Positions 49,505 through 63,223 of a DNA stretch of 64,000 nucleotides are shown piece by piece. The notes beneath the pieces are model-generated. The model was not told the origin of the DNA. It ran no database searches and saw only the letters and a program-made list of their open reading frames with translations. A program made the translations under genes and the position numbers. Position 1 is the stretch's first letter. Each line of letters starts with the position of its first letter. Source of the DNA: Lineus longissimus. Its lineage: Eukaryota > Nemertea > Pilidiophora > Heteronemertea > Lineidae. The DNA is taken from contig NC_088310.1 of assembly GCF_910592395.1 (NCBI RefSeq), positions 22,709,491-22,773,490 on the forward strand, read 5' to 3'.

Positions 49505-52500
49505 GGTTTCATTGATTGGTCCGGGGCCAGTTGTAGGCTCAGATGAGAAACTTTTTTGAGATGGCTTGCGTGCGTTTTAAATTTTGTAGTCAGAAGTTTG
49601 GTACGAAAGGTGTTACATTCTAAAAGATGATTTCTCATTGCAGAGCCTAGTAATAATGCACACATTTACCCTTATCCTCCTTAAAGTGGCTTCTTGTGTT
49701 GGGGTAAATGTCAAGATACTCTCGAACACGCTGTGATATTGGTTTATTGATGAGCCAGCATCGCTCTGGTGTTCTTTTTGTTTTACGTTTAGAAACCTGT
49801 TGAATTTTAAGACAGCTTGAACATTATGCTCGGTTACTGTGCTGGACTGTGCATGGGTGGTAGCATTCTACGGCATCCTTTGTAGTACGAACCAGACACT
49901 CTGCTTGGTTGAGGTGTCTGTTATTGAGAGATAACAGATCGAGGACAAACATAGTGACTTAGAGACATCATATATGTCAGAGGTCATTCACTATGAACAA
50001 TCGGTGGTCTGATTCAGCTCTGTCACTACAAGCTGTGCATCTGGTGATCCTCCCAGAATCCAGCCAAGACAATCAAGGGAGAGAGAATCAATAGCCAATC
50101 TGGCCAGGGGGAAGTGGTTTCATCTACTCACAATGCCTTATCTATCTCAATGACATGATTAGAGGAGATAGTTCTCGTCGAGGACGAACTTCATGGAGAT
50201 TTATTCATTACGCTGGCGAAATTTTGCACAATTCAACAACTTGTGTCAAGGTTAAATGCTGCAAAGGGTGGTAGTTATTCATACAACATATCAATGTAAG
50301 GCTACATAGTCAGGAGACTTGTGTTAAATCTTAATTGGGATATTGAGAGTTAAAATAGCCAATGCATCAATAAGGTTGATAAATTAGAGCCGGTTACATT
50401 TGAAACCTCAAAGAGAGAAATAGTCAACACATAAAAAAAAAGAAGCAGTATTGTCGAATTGACGACTTGTTTCTATTGGTTATTGTGGCAGCGGCACCCA
50501 TTGATGGATGCAACAAGTGGCTTACACTCTCAAGACCTGGTGTCTTATCGATTCCCCTCAACAACACCAATCTTCCATTAAATTCGTGGAGGGCCCATAT
50601 TGGCTTTATCGAATTTCTTGTCGTGATACCCGTTTGCATATCAAGAGGTATAAGGTCGAGTTTTTTTAATCTGCGGTTTAGGCTGGTGATATGGTTTTGC
50701 CTTAGACATTGTTGGAAGGTGTTGCCATTTGTTTGAATGATATGAACTGGCAACAAAGGGTTGTGGCACTTTTTATGACAAAATAACTTGTTTTCGGCTC
50801 AGACTTGTCTCAAATCTATATTCAGTTCTGTGGATATATCTTTTATGTAAAACTGATCTGCTAAATCCAATTGGGCTAACACTTACATACCCCAGACATG
50901 TCCTTTATACCTAGTCTCACTCTGTGACCTTGCCAGGTTCCTTGATCTTACCGAATTCTGACCCAGCATGCTGCCAGCCTAACCACATGAGAGTGTAAGA
51001 CAACCCCTGACATATCCTTACTTATATTTCTCCTCTCATGTGCTATAGAGATCATTAGCAGCCAGAATGATTTCATGGCAATCACAGTGGGGAAGACCTA
51101 GAAATGGTATGTCGGGCTGGTGGCAGGCTTGACTCCAATTAAGTGACCATTTCCTTAAGGGGATATTGGTCTTGGTGGTGCTTTGCTGATGTTCCTGTTG
51201 GCGTCTCCTGTCTGTATGGCCACCTGATCACCTCCAACAGGTCTGGTCATTGCAATGTCTAATGTTTGTTCTGATGGTGTTGATGCCATCACTGGTCGTG
51301 CGCTGATACCGCCTTCTATCACCCTCTTTGCATCAAGTATGGTACTAGCTTGTGCAAAATGAACATTTGCTATTAACTTAGCTTTTTGGGTGGGCTTGAA
51401 TCATTCTGTTGATATATCTATGTATTCCCCCTTTTCTTCTCGTTTCATATATTGTACATGTAGTTATATATTTACCTTTTCTGTGCGTGACATTTTTGAA
51501 GTGCACTTTATACATGTACAGGTACCTTCTCGCAAGTCACTGTGCACTGTTATCACAACTCTAGCATCAGGCTTGGGCCGGTTAAATTTACGATGACTAT
51601 CTTTCTTCAATGAATACATGATCCATTTTCGAGAAAAACTTGTTGTCGTTTGGAATTTGACTTCAAAGCAGCGTTTCTGACTCTAGATCAATAGATTGAT
51701 TTTAATAATTGATTTGCTGCCACTTTGGAAAAAGTTCCGTCATGTCGTGTGGCGGATCGTTGATTTCGATGTGTGGCGCATGGTTCTGAATGTTAATAGG
51801 ATGGGACTGATGGTATCAGTCATGATTGCCTCCAAAGCCTGTCATGATACGGGTTATTTGAAGGTTTGATAGTGTCAAGGAGTTTCTGGAGAAAAAGTCC
51901 TTATTTGCATTTGTTTGGGAAGGTCAGTGTAGATTTCATTTCGAGGAACTCTGTTCATTCTGAGTAATGCCCTTAGCTTCAAAGTAGCTGGCTTGGGCAA
52001 TGGTTTTACTTGATTCTGCTTGGAATGGTTTTTTATAAAATTTGGTGATATCTCAGTCAAAGGATGATGTTCTTGTGATGAAACCTTGTCTGCATTTTCC
52101 AACCTTTGCATTGTCAATTCCCAGCAATGTCTTCTTGGAAAAGTTGCAATTACAATTGGAAAAAAGGTGCAAGATAACGGCATCTTCAAACTTACATCTA
52201 TAAATGAAAATGTGCTATTTATTGCCAATGTGCGACTAGAATTGTAGTCGTTGTCACATAGTAGTCTTCGTGACATGCAGTATACATAATTCTCATGCAA
52301 CACTACCAGACAGTTACTTTGATCTTCCTTCGTTGACCGTCAGCGGATCAGTCCACATTCCCATGCTCTCTCTCTCCCCATAGCCTCCAGCATCAATCTA
52401 TTGCTACAGTAGTCCCAACATACCTCAGGTGGAGCATGTTTTATGTATGAACTGCTGTACCCTTGGGGAGGGTGAACGATGAAGGGCATGTTGCACACTG

Positions 52501-53842
52501 TCACAACGTTCATGTCAGGAGTCTGAGGGGGGAAAATCAGATGGTTGATTGAATAATGTCTTCTGATTTGGAGGCTTTGTTTGGCTGGTTATGATTTTGA
52601 GATCAATTCAGTCAAAAAATTGATGTGATTTTCTCAAAATCCATGAGCTGATTCGAACCATCCTCCGAAGTGGCCCTCCTTGGAAAGCCGTTAAATGTGT
52701 TAAGTTATCCTACTGCCCATTACTTAGATCTTGTAGGCTGAAGAAAGTTGCTAGATTAACAAACTTCATCTCTGATATCTTTGCCTTGGTACTGGTATAA
52801 AAGTCACAGTAAATATTACAACCAGATCATCCGATTCGACTCACTTTGGGTTGCACAGATTACCAGAAGATGCTCTGGCTGTTGCAGAGCCTATTGCCTC
52901 TGGTTGGGGCTTAACTAGTTGCAATGGCTTCACTAAAGGGTGTCACCCTATCAGGCAGATTAACTATACTTTGGTGATTTCTGTCTTTTGACCTTAGGAA
53001 TCAAAAGTAAAAGTTCCTCGTCTCAAAGCAATAAGTTTTCCTGACCGCTCTGAGGTATAAGAGATTTTCATCTGTTTAAATGTTCGTACATAGTTTGACT
53101 GTGTGGGGCAAATCCAGGAAATTAAGTAAAGGGGTTAAAGTAAATGAGGCATTTCAGCAATGCCCATGTCTTCCCAAGAAACCACACCCGACATTCTCGT
53201 GACTCCTTCCAAAATATGGACAAAGTGGCCAAAGCATTATCACCTTTACAATTAAATCAATTGTCCAAGCCTGTTCCAATATTGCCTTATTGAGCTCTGC
53301 CACTAGTTGCACACCGACGATAATCGAGTAACTGACATCATGATACGCTGTCTCCATAATCAGTCTTCCAAGTATTGATTTGCAATCCTAATTGCTTGGA
53401 TCAGAAAATTGAAAATGTGCAATACCTGAGGCAGTGCAAAGATACTTTGGTGTCTTTTCTTGTATAAAGGTTATCAAAGGTCCTATTCTTACATGTTCCT
53501 ATTTAAATCGAGATGAAATATTAGGTTCTTTATCAAGGCTTTTCATGTCATTGAATGAACAAATCATAGTAGTGCCAAAAGTATATAAGCAAGGTATCCC
53601 ACTTCGAAGTTAAAAGGTGGCACTTTCATAAGAGACCTTGATCAAAAGATTCTATCAGTTTGTTTTCTTTTGAGGTGACCTGGAAGCTTGGGCATTTTTC
53701 ACATATTCATGTGATGTGAGATGTTGATTTTCTCTGTGATGAAAATGATTAAGATATCTTCACTTGGGTACCTGTTGACTATAAGAACTTCTTTTCAGTT
53801 TTCATTATCCATGCCCTTCATAGTAAGGTGTCCTAAAGTTTT

Positions 53843-54106
53843 ATGATACAGGAACCATATCTTAATGATCCTCGCCTTAAGACATTTGTAGTTCTCATCT
53901 CTAACTTTCTCTCCAAAGACTTAATCGTGGGTATTTGTAACTATCAGACAGATAATGAGCGAACTGGTCTTTGTAATCCTCTATTTATATCGCTGACGGT
54001 CTTTGATAGTTGCGATAGCTGTTGGCCATTTTATACTAAGATTTGTGATGATCGGGTTGGCAAGGTTTTGGAGGTAGAAGATCATCATCATCAAAAAGGT
54101 GGATAA
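53843..54106 (+). CDS. Unidentified 87-codon open frame
   Basis: An ATG at 53843 opens a frame beginning MIQEPYLNDPRLKTFVVLIS. It includes four cysteines in its second half (LCNPL, DSCDSCWPF, KICDD) and ends with a HHHQKGG tail before TAA. An acceptor-like tatgatacag lies five codons in. The composition is protein-like, but there is no good donor and no recognised domain, and it is out of phase with the KIF26 exon. It could be a chance frame or an old insertion. Confidence 0.15.
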   Translation: MIQEPYLNDPRLKTFVVLISNFLSKDLIVGICNYQTDNERTGLCNPLFISLTVFDSCDSCWPFYTKICDDRVGKVLEVEDHHHQKGG

Positions 54107-55599
54107 GAAAGTGGACTAATAGTTATGTTAAGACTCGTTCAAGTGTGCTTGGAGGTTACTTGCTTATGAAAGCAATACTATAGCTGTTATTCCTACCATT
54201 ACTGGTAATTTAACAAAGTCTTTTGGTCCATGCAATGAAGACCTTATGCACAAGGAAAATGCTGTGAATTTTCGAAGTGCAGAATTGAACTTTCTTTAAT
54301 CTGCCAATGATGAATGACAGTGATCATTCCTGAATAGTAGATTGTGATAGTATAACCAGCAACACACCAAAATCTACCCCAACAACAAAAGATCAAAATT
54401 TATGCCAGTTCACTCTCGACAGGTTTCAAGCAAAAAGCTGTTAAACCTAAATGACGCAATCCCAACAAACTTCCGGGGTCTCTAGTCAGCATCCCGCTCC
54501 AGTATGTAATCAAGCTGCTGTCACTTTCCTCTACATGGGAATGCTGTGAATGCTACAAGTGGCTTGATTTGCTCTGACACCTCATTTGTTATTCTGCTCA
54601 CATTGGACAAACTGTTGAGGGAGTTGCAGGAGTTCAGGTTACCTATAATGAATTTGAGTGACCGTTCCTGAATATATCAGCACTTTATTAGCATTCGTTT
54701 TGATTCTCCGGGGACTTCCTATTTGAAATTGGATCATGGGGCTCTGGCTACATCTGCCCTATAGGGAATGGCTTATGAATTGTTTTGGTTGCAAGGCATC
54801 TTGATTTCTTTCGGTCCATGAATATGATCTGTTCAGTCGGCAAGGTTTCTTTTCTATCATTCTTCTATGATTCTTTATAAACATGATGTACAGTGGTGGG
54901 CTACTGGGTATTGCTTGATTGTTGCAGAGCACTTTTTGTCCTACAATTTGTGTGTATGTTCTTTAGGCAACTTCCTGTAGTTTTAAACTACTTCATTACA
55001 ACTAATAGTGCCAATGATCACGAATTTAGAACTGTAACCTTTACTATGTTGTGAAAATCCATACTGTCTGGATGCTACGTTTATTTTTGCAACCGATGAT
55101 GAAACCTGATGTACAATCACTTAAGTTAATGGTTACAACTACCTGACACAATTGAGAAAATATCAATGAACGTTTGTAACATCCTCAGCATTGACAGGAA
55201 AAAAAGCAATATTAATTTGTATTTCCAATTGAATCGCTAATTTGGATAGTCTCCCATTCAAAGGTTGCTGACACTATCATGTTCCGGATAAGTAGTACTC
55301 GTACTATAGAAAGGGCATTATTCGACAAAATGGCTTCTAAAAGCCTTTTGTTTTCATAGTCATCTAGAGATGTTCAGAGTGATTCTCGCTCGGATTACTT
55401 TTCCATTTGGTTCCATGGTAAGATGGAATAGTCCTCAGTGCATTGAGTTGTGTGTTTTGTCCAAAATAACACAGTGATCCTGATCGAATTATGGAGGGTA
55501 ATACATGAGATAGTATGAGAAATTCTAAGCCCTAAAAACCTTTTGCGTTGTCTTGTGGATCGTGAGTTAGATCTAATGGAAAAAGGAAACAGGAGTAGC

Positions 55600-55930
55600 C
55601 TGGCATTGTCCCCAGAATCTCTCAGCATTGAGCAAACATTGGTTCCCTTGGGAGCTCATGCTGGAGCGACTGTTGCTAGGATTCAACAAGTTTGTTTCGA
55701 TCGGCACGGTAATTGAAACACAAGACTCGCGCTTCTTGGAGGATCGACAAATATTGGCAGGCAAACAATGGCGATGCTCGCTGATGGAATATAGGTGTTC
55801 GATGAGGCAGTGAGAGGAAGCATTTTGAAAGCTGACAGGGAGTCTGTCAACAAGCCACTTGCGATGGCGATGGCGAGCTGGTTGGCTCTGGCAACGATGG
55901 CCATACCGTAGATCTGACAACTATCCATCA
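55600..55930. other. CpG/GC-enriched patch of unknown role
   Basis: This stretch is visibly richer in CpG than its flanks (gcgatggcgatggcgag, ttcgatcggcacgg, ctcgcgcttc). Both strands are open over parts of it, including a minus-strand frame with QIYGMAIVARANQLAIAIA. I see no consensus splice sites at its edges. It could be a conserved regulatory element or an unrecognised exon. Confidence 0.3.
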
Positions 55931-56562
55931 TTTTCCCTAATATCAAGCTAGAAAATTGCTGTTATGACAAATATGAATGGTGTATAACCTTTGTGGTCGT
56001 TGTTAACAGTGACTTTTTTTACTACCAAGGTGATAGTGATTTTGATGAGATGTGATTTAAAATTAGAACTGGCAAAGGGGATCATCACAGCTCCCTATCA
56101 AAGTTTGTTGACTTTATCAGTTAAAACTCTTTGATTTCAAAACAGCAACCTTAGTGCCGAGACAACATGTATATATATTAAAGAAAACCATTCTTCTGAC
56201 AGTAACGCTAACAGCTCCTTGCCTCAATGTTCATGACCTCTCATCACTAATTGTATTATCGTCAAAATGACAAAGACACCGAAACCTAAACTCAGGGTGT
56301 GGTCGTTCTTGAGACTATTCCAACAACTTTTGTTCCTTCTGTGTTTGAAACAACACATTTATATCATTTGTTTGATTCTTCAATGTTGATTGGTTTACCT
56401 TTTTTCGAAAAGAAAATTGACATGTTGCTCTGTTTGTTGCATATCTATTATTAGTTCAGAAAAGGTTTTGTATACTTCCTTAAGGCAGAATCAAAGACTT
56501 GTTGCTTTGTCTAAGGGATTGGAGTTTTATTCCTCTGGCTTTTGTTGTTGAGAAGTTAAGCA

Positions 56563-56573
56563 CCCCCCCCCCC
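56563..56573. repeat. Poly-C tract
   Basis: A run of 11 C in noncoding sequence. Confidence 0.95.
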
Positions 56574-57626
56574 ATTGTCTTTCGTTAAACGTTTTTTATG
56601 TGCTCATGTTCAAGTATTAACCCTTTAATCTCATATCCAACTTTGACATTGCTTCTCCTGAATGCTACTGTGGACAAGTAAAGTGATACGAAGCACTGGG
56701 AACCTGGATGGGACCCCAGGTGCCGAACATGAATTCACTGGCTCATCAAACATCCTGACTATCGAGCCATATTACACTACCGCATTATCCATTGGCTTAA
56801 AAGAATACGTACGTCTTACAGACATTCATTCATATATAAAAAACTAAGAGCATTCTCTTCTTGCAGTGGATCAATCATTGCATTACAAAAAGCTGGGATG
56901 CTTTATGAAATTCTACCACTATCCAAGCCGAAGGTCTGAACTGTTTCACGGTCACTTGGTCAGAAACAACTGTACATTGTTGTGCATTTCTTTCATAAAA
57001 TGATAACGTAGTGTATGAGATCATCTTGATCAGAACAAAATCAAGCGAAGTCCTTCTGAAGTTGGCCAAGGATAGAGTATGACTCAATACACTGTCTAGT
57101 AGAAATAGTACATTAGTTTTCTCTTTTGATTGAAATGAAATAAGCACTGTATGCCTAGACTTGATATGTTCGGAATGCAGAGATCAAACTGACATATATC
57201 GAAACAGCAATTACCTGAATTGAACTGTTGATGCTGGGTAAAGAATACAACTCACACCTGTGGATGCGAAAACAAGTATCAAGAGTGAGACTTAAAGGTC
57301 GGGTTTCTTAATTCGAAATTTGAACTAGAATTTGAATTTAAGGCATTCCAATAGGATGTCATCAATTTTCAGCTGTGCTTTTTTGTACACTGATATGAAA
57401 ACAGTGCAAATGCTAAGTTACGTCATGCTGGTCTAATTAATTCATTAGTGCCATGTTTATTTTTTTGGTGGCCATCATGTAAATAACGTAAATGAGTCAA
57501 TGCAGCCTTTAAGAGTAAACCGGGTTGATTTGGCGATGGTGAGAACTCGGCAATGAGACGGAAACAAGTTCGAGTTTAGTGTTTGATCCGAGGGTAGCTA
57601 GACTTTATTGTCAGGGCTAGCTACCA

Positions 57627-57712
57627 ATGGGAAGAATGGAGGAAGGCTCGGGGGAAACTAAGGGATATGGCGTGCCCCTCTTTCGATTTCATCTCAAGAT
57701 ATTTAAGCCCAG
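57627..57712 (+). CDS. Candidate alternative first exon (phase 2 out) downstream of the KIF26 exon
   Basis: Two in-frame ATGs at 57627 and 57636 follow an in-frame TAG at 57618. The second has a strong Kozak context (A at -3, G at +4). The frame reads MGRMEEGSGETKG, then YGVPLFRFHLKIFKP, and ends at a near-consensus donor ccc ag|gtaagt. The 86 bp end in phase 2, the same phase as the donor of the 39781-40040 exon, so both could splice to the same downstream exon. The upstream 150 bp is locally CpG-enriched (accgggttgatttggcgatgg, ctcggcaatgagacgg), as expected near a start site. It could instead be the first exon of a nested gene. No homology is recognised. Confidence 0.4.
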
Positions 57713-60671
57713 GTAAGTTGTTGACATACTGAATGGACAATTTGTTTGATGACTTCTTTGTGAACCGATAGAATATGTTCCTCATTCCTTTTCGTCTGTT
57801 TTTAAGATATTCATCATCAAAATTTGAGTCTCGATTGCAAAACGGTTTCCTTCAAATCACTCCTCAACGTTTCACTTTTTGTTCCTTTTGCTCCAACATT
57901 TACATTTACTTTGACCAATCGAACATGTTTTTGCCTGGGTGGCATCTATTAATCAGTCAATGTCACGAAATGAAAGATAGTATTACAAAGTCATGCGAAA
58001 AATTACAAATTTGTGTGCATCTTTTTTGTCTGCCGCTTTCAGAGCAAATAGAGTCTCGATATTTGTTCAATGCACCCAGTTAACTATAAAAGACAGATTC
58101 TCATCTGATGACAAAAGTTACCCATACATTGATCTACAGACTATGCAGGTTGCTAAGAAAGAGTTAGGTTGAAGGGGAATGGGTCTATATTTGAAGTCCA
58201 GTCCAACCTGTGTTTTCATGCATTTAGTGCACAGTGATGTACATGTTTCCTTGCAGTACATACATTTATTCTTGTGGTAAAAAATAATGTCTTCCGGCCA
58301 TCGATCATAAATGTTTGCGCACTCTTGCACCAGAAATGAAGTTGTGTCGTTTGTTATGTAATTACCCTTGGATACAGATTGATCGATTGACTCTTACGGA
58401 TGAGGTGAATTCCTGAGAATCTCGGCATAGAATGTCAATGTGTCCAGTTATTGCTTGATATTCTTTATTATAAGTTGACTGCGACAAATTCAATCAAACT
58501 GGACAAGAAAAATCATGTTCAGTAAAATCACATGTATCAATATAAAGCATCGTCCAAATTCCCACTCAGTTACCTCACTATGATACAAACGGTATTTGGA
58601 TTTAAGAGCATCATGAGACTCCCCGTTTAGAATTCTAGTCAGGTAGTTGCGAGAAATTGAACATCCTTAGTGATCTGCTCGGAGAATGGAGAGGGAGAGC
58701 GTCGGCAGCCACGAGATGGATGAAACATGCCTAATTACGTTTAATCTTGAAGCAATCAGATATTTTTCACAATCCCGGAAGATTCACGAAATACCCATAG
58801 CGATGGTTCGTATGTGACTTGAATACTATGAATGGATTTCAATAGTTGAACATTTCACGCAATATATTGGCGTTAAATCTGATCTCCTGTTTTGGAATTG
58901 GGAGATGTGGGGTATTGGGAAGGTTAGGGTGTGGTTTCAATAAGCAACAACTGCAGAGTGTTGAGAATTTTGTTGAAGGGTTTCAGTTGGTGAAATGAAC
59001 TCAGTTGGTACTGTAGTGATAGTCGTTCTTATTTTAGGTATTATATCAGAAATTATACAAATCGATGGGACCTGGTGATTTAATGTTACCATTTTCACAA
59101 ATGCCTGTTACATATGTTACATAATTATTGTCAATTTGATCTTATCATATTAAGTGGATTTTAGCAATAATGTCCCTGTTTATACACGCAATAACAAGAT
59201 ATCAATGACAATAAACCGATTATGTTATGTTTGCTTGCTTGAACTGTCAGGCTGATATGGTTGCCAAGTCCACTGTCCTGCAGACCTGGAGGTGACTAAG
59301 ATATTTTTTTACACTAGGCTTATAATGTGGCTGTGATTGCAAATCAGGTAGAAAGTTCTTGGCTTGACTGTGAGATATCAGCAATAAAATAATTGTTTCA
59401 CCTCGATGACCCCTCAGGCCAAGCTTAAAGCTGAACTGCAAAAAATCCTTTGGTTAGGTTGGTGGTGGTACTGCATACCCCATTTACCCAACAGCTAAAC
59501 CTTAGCTGTAACTTGCAGTCACTGCTGACTAGCACTTCATAAAAGGAACTCTAGTGTTCATTCTTTCTCTTGCATCTTAATTCTTTCATGTTTCAGTCAC
59601 CCAGGATCAGTGACTTATTAGGCAATATTTTCAAAACAAGTCACCTGGGAGAGGACAGTATGGTATTCTGCACAACAACTGATACCTAGTACACCAACTT
59701 ATACACAATGTTTACTAATTCTGTTTACTCTTCTTCCTATCTTCATATGATCATTGTTTTTGAATAGAATTTCGAATTTGGCTTAGCCCTGATAACATGA
59801 TATCCTCTGGTTCGTAAACAATGACCAACACCTTCTGTGGACTGGTCAGAGATAACACTGAGAGTAAATAGGGGTGCTGGTCAGGTGCAATTAGTTAAGG
59901 CATAGAGCTTTGGGAGATGAGATGATGCCCAAGCAAGGCCAAGTAACCTCTGGTTTGGGAGATTTGAGGAGATATTTGTTGTATAAAGAGCATGAGAGAA
60001 AGAAACAACATGATGCACAGTCAAGGTAGGGTTGCAAAAGTCTAGCTTTAGGTTGTCTCACTCATTTCCATTTTAGTTTCTTATGTTACATTTTCCTACT
60101 TCACACTTGGGAGACTATAGTCAGGAGATAAGGAGTCTGATTGATTTATCTCAAAGTGACCAAGAACTGGATCTGTCTTTAACTTCATGATGAAAAGAGT
60201 CCGCTTTATTACTGATGTAGAAAGTGCTGATGCTCTGTGAAAGAGTAGAGACACCTATCACTATTAACTTCGAGAACATTATGATGGCCCACCCAGCCCT
60301 TGCCTCTAGTCTGCCTTTATAAGGCTCACAGTTGCTGTTTTGTTGAATTCGTATACTAAAAAACCTCACTTTTCTCCTCCAACCTGTTGATGTCAACTCC
60401 AGGTAATAGATTTTTCTACCTGTCTACTAGAAAATCTTTTGTTGAAGTTGGACTATTATACTCAGAGATCTTATCGGGGGATATTGGAAATGAAATCCAA
60501 GGTCTACATAATGAGATATTGGCTTCGACCAATTTCCCCTGATTAGCCTTAAATCTTGTTTAACCTCTCCGCATGGAGCTGGAGTACACGAAGAGTGCAG
60601 CAGCATGATAGTCAGCGATCCAATCGAATTAGTTCCTAAATACTCGTCTTTTGCCGAGGGATATTGCTAAA

Positions 60672-60926
60672 TTAGAGACTGGGAATGAAATCACTGGAGT
60701 TAGCGTTCATGCGCCGCCGAAATTCCATCGCATTCCACAGGCTGTAAATGAAGTTACTGTGCTGGATTTCTATTTGCTCTCTGCTTGAGTTGCCTGATTG
60801 GCTCCTGTGAAGGTGCTGCATGATTGTTGACTCCGCGCTTGTCACCGGGATGGAGGGTCCTTCATGTCCTCGAGCGAGCCGCTTTATGGCACAAATAACA
60901 TCCTGACAATCCCAGGTATACACTTT
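60672..60926 (-). CDS. Candidate minus-strand terminal coding exon
   Basis: On the minus strand an acceptor caatatttcag at 60927-60937 precedes an open frame of 84 codons and a TAA. A second acceptor-like gattgtcag lies eight codons further, also in phase 0. The product begins KVYTWDCQDVICAIKRLARG and ends in an Arg-rich helix-like segment, SLWNAMEFRRRMNANSS, then DFIPSL. The region is locally CpG-enriched (gcgccgccgaa, cgagcgagccgc), unlike flanking intron. The frame stays open upstream of the acceptor to about 60998 without an ATG in good context. I do not recognise the family; a conserved noncoding element with an incidental open frame is the main alternative. Confidence 0.35.
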   Translation of the reverse strand, partial: KVYTWDCQDVICAIKRLARGHEGPSIPVTSAESTIMQHLHRSQSGNSSREQIEIQHSNFIYSLWNAMEFRRRMNANSSDFIPSL

Positions 60927-62559
60927 CTGAAATATTGAGTCTGTTGAGTTGTGTCCTTGTAGGATTGTTTCATATGAATGGCTCTTGAAACAAATCAATT
61001 AGACCAGTAGATACTAAGAGTCAGGTTGACACCTGATGGTCGGTATCTTGAGTTAGCTGTAGTTGAGCCAGTCACGGTCAAACACGGAGAAGTATAGGTA
61101 ACCTTAGGATGGGTATACTCAGTTCGCAATACAAAGCTTTCCGGAAGCGAAAGACTCAGATGGAATCACATACGGTAGGTAGCACAACACAATCATCATT
61201 CCACTAACATTCCTGTTTCTCAGGAAGAATTTGGCCCTTTGGATTTTAAAGATATGGGGGTTTTGAGGGTTATGCTGTACCTTCCGTGAAGTGTATATTT
61301 CCTGTCTCCTTCAGTCCTCCGTACGCTTGCTAAAATGAAGTTATGATAGCAGGTGGGACTCCCAGATTAGCAATTTGAGAAGCTATTGTACTCGCCACTT
61401 ATCAAAAATGACATCCTGATATCATTTCTTGTGCAAAAATTCAACATGTTTCTCTCATGTACATGTCAGCAAATTTTCCCCGCAACAGCAACAGCTTAAT
61501 TTCGCCACTGTAAATTGAATTATGGGAAAACTGTAAATTTGGTTATGCTAATCTTGCCAATCAATTTACATAGAAATTCTCGGCGGATCATGTGGGCTTT
61601 GGTGGCCATTTGTAGACACGGTATATACATTGATCAGTTGCACTTTCTTTGCCATCTCTGGTTAACCCTTTCAGGGTTTGAACATGACTTGATATAACTT
61701 ATTGCTGCTGTTTTTGGATACATTTTCTTGGGGATTGGGGTTAATAGGAGGGAAACAAATTATCAAGTACAAAACCATTCAACCTCCTTCCAGTCAGGCT
61801 AATGCTTCCTAACCGGAACACAAAACTAATTTGAAAAGCTTAGGAATGATACTGTAATCCATCCTCATTCCATTCATGTCATATAGTGCTGCCTAATCAA
61901 AGTGGTGAGGTTTGTATGCAGTATCTATAAATTGTCCTTCTTCATTGTTGGCCTTCCTGCATCTCATCATATTATATTCAGCTGTAGAAAATCAAATACG
62001 TTCATGTATTGATTGCGATTCACATTTCGCTGATCAAAGACCTGGTGGGAAAGATACCATCGGCATACACCGGACAGTCATGCAAAATCACTCAATTCGA
62101 CGCCAACCAACAGATTGTCACTGATTCAACCAATGTATTTGACCTGACACTTGTTCAACAGCAGAGGAATTCAGTTATACATGAATAAAAATGTGATTTT
62201 ATCGGATTAAGCGTACCTTCTTTGAAATGCACGGCAAGACTTCGTGAGGAAATTGGATTTACATAGCAAGTGTTGGAAATGAGTTATTTTACTGACGTTG
62301 AGATTTCTATCGATGGCTGATGATTATGCCGTTTACCATGTGCACTTTTAACTGGTCTTTTTCTAATTTGATGAAAAACAAATAAATGTCGCCTTGTAGT
62401 AGGCTAATGCAAAGAGGATTTTAGGTTAGCTTCAGCATAATTGACTGCTTTTCACTAAAAGGAGTATCTAGATCTAAAGTATAGTTACATACATGTATTG
62501 AGGTTGATACAGGGACAAATCAGAAACTCTTCACATATTAAAAAGTTTAACGTTTTGGG

Positions 62560-62740
62560 TTACCTCAGTCAGTGCTACAATCTGAGCGTTTCGGACAACC
62601 CAGTGTGATACACCTGGTGTAAGGTGTAAGGTGCGTATGGCAAGAAGACCTGCCTAGAGCATCCTGCCAACAGTGGGGATCAAACCACGGACCTAATAAC
62701 TGCTAGTCAGAGAATCAAGCCACTACACCACAGCAGCTCA
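62560..62740 (-). mobile_element. tRNA-derived SINE
   Basis: On the minus strand the sequence has an A box tggtgtagtgg (complement at 62720-62730) and, about 35 bp on, a B box ggtttgatccc (complement at 62676-62686). This is the order and approximate spacing of an internal RNA polymerase III promoter, with the tRNA-like text ctgactagcag...ggtccgtggtttgatcccc. The non-tRNA body continues to about 62560 and includes a direct repeat ttacacc/ttacacc. The elbow of the tRNA-like part is intact enough to fold, but there is no evidence that it is a functional tRNA gene. Confidence 0.75.
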
Positions 62741-63223
62741 GGCAGCCTTTCAATAAAGTTGAAAGATTCTCAGACAACCCATGCCGAAGCATTCTGATGC
62801 TAGAGCTAGTTAATAGTTGATTATGCACATCGGTCTGGTTTGATGAGATAAAAATAGTCTCCCTTTAATCTGGCGATTCGTACCCGCATCCTCCTCACCA
62901 CACCCACTTGCTGTATCACCACTGTCTTAGTTCCACTCATTCTAGTAAAGCAGCAGCACCAGTCCCTATCCCTGTTCTTCAAGTACCATCCCGTTGATGA
63001 CTTATCCAGCCAAAGAAAATGACGATGACTTGCTGTAGACTTCACACACCAACTTCAATAAGTTAGGCCAGATACAAGATTTTCATCTTAAAGCATTCAG
63101 TTCCTGACTTTGCCATGTGGTGGCAGCCCTGGTTTTTCACTGCAACCACTTGTTCTGCGATAGATACGCTTTTCAATGGTGTTGGCTCTTTCTAGGATGG
63201 ATACAGGCCGTTACTGGGGCGGC

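Noticed and set aside
51875-52303. 142-codon minus-strand open frame
   Set aside because: It starts at a GTG, has no good-context ATG near the start, no domain and no splice support.
52648-52660. B-box-like gattcgaacc as another SINE
   Set aside because: No A box at tRNA spacing on the appropriate strand.
62821-63045. Minus-strand frame beside the SINE
   Set aside because: It starts at a GTG in repeat-adjacent sequence with no recognisable domain.
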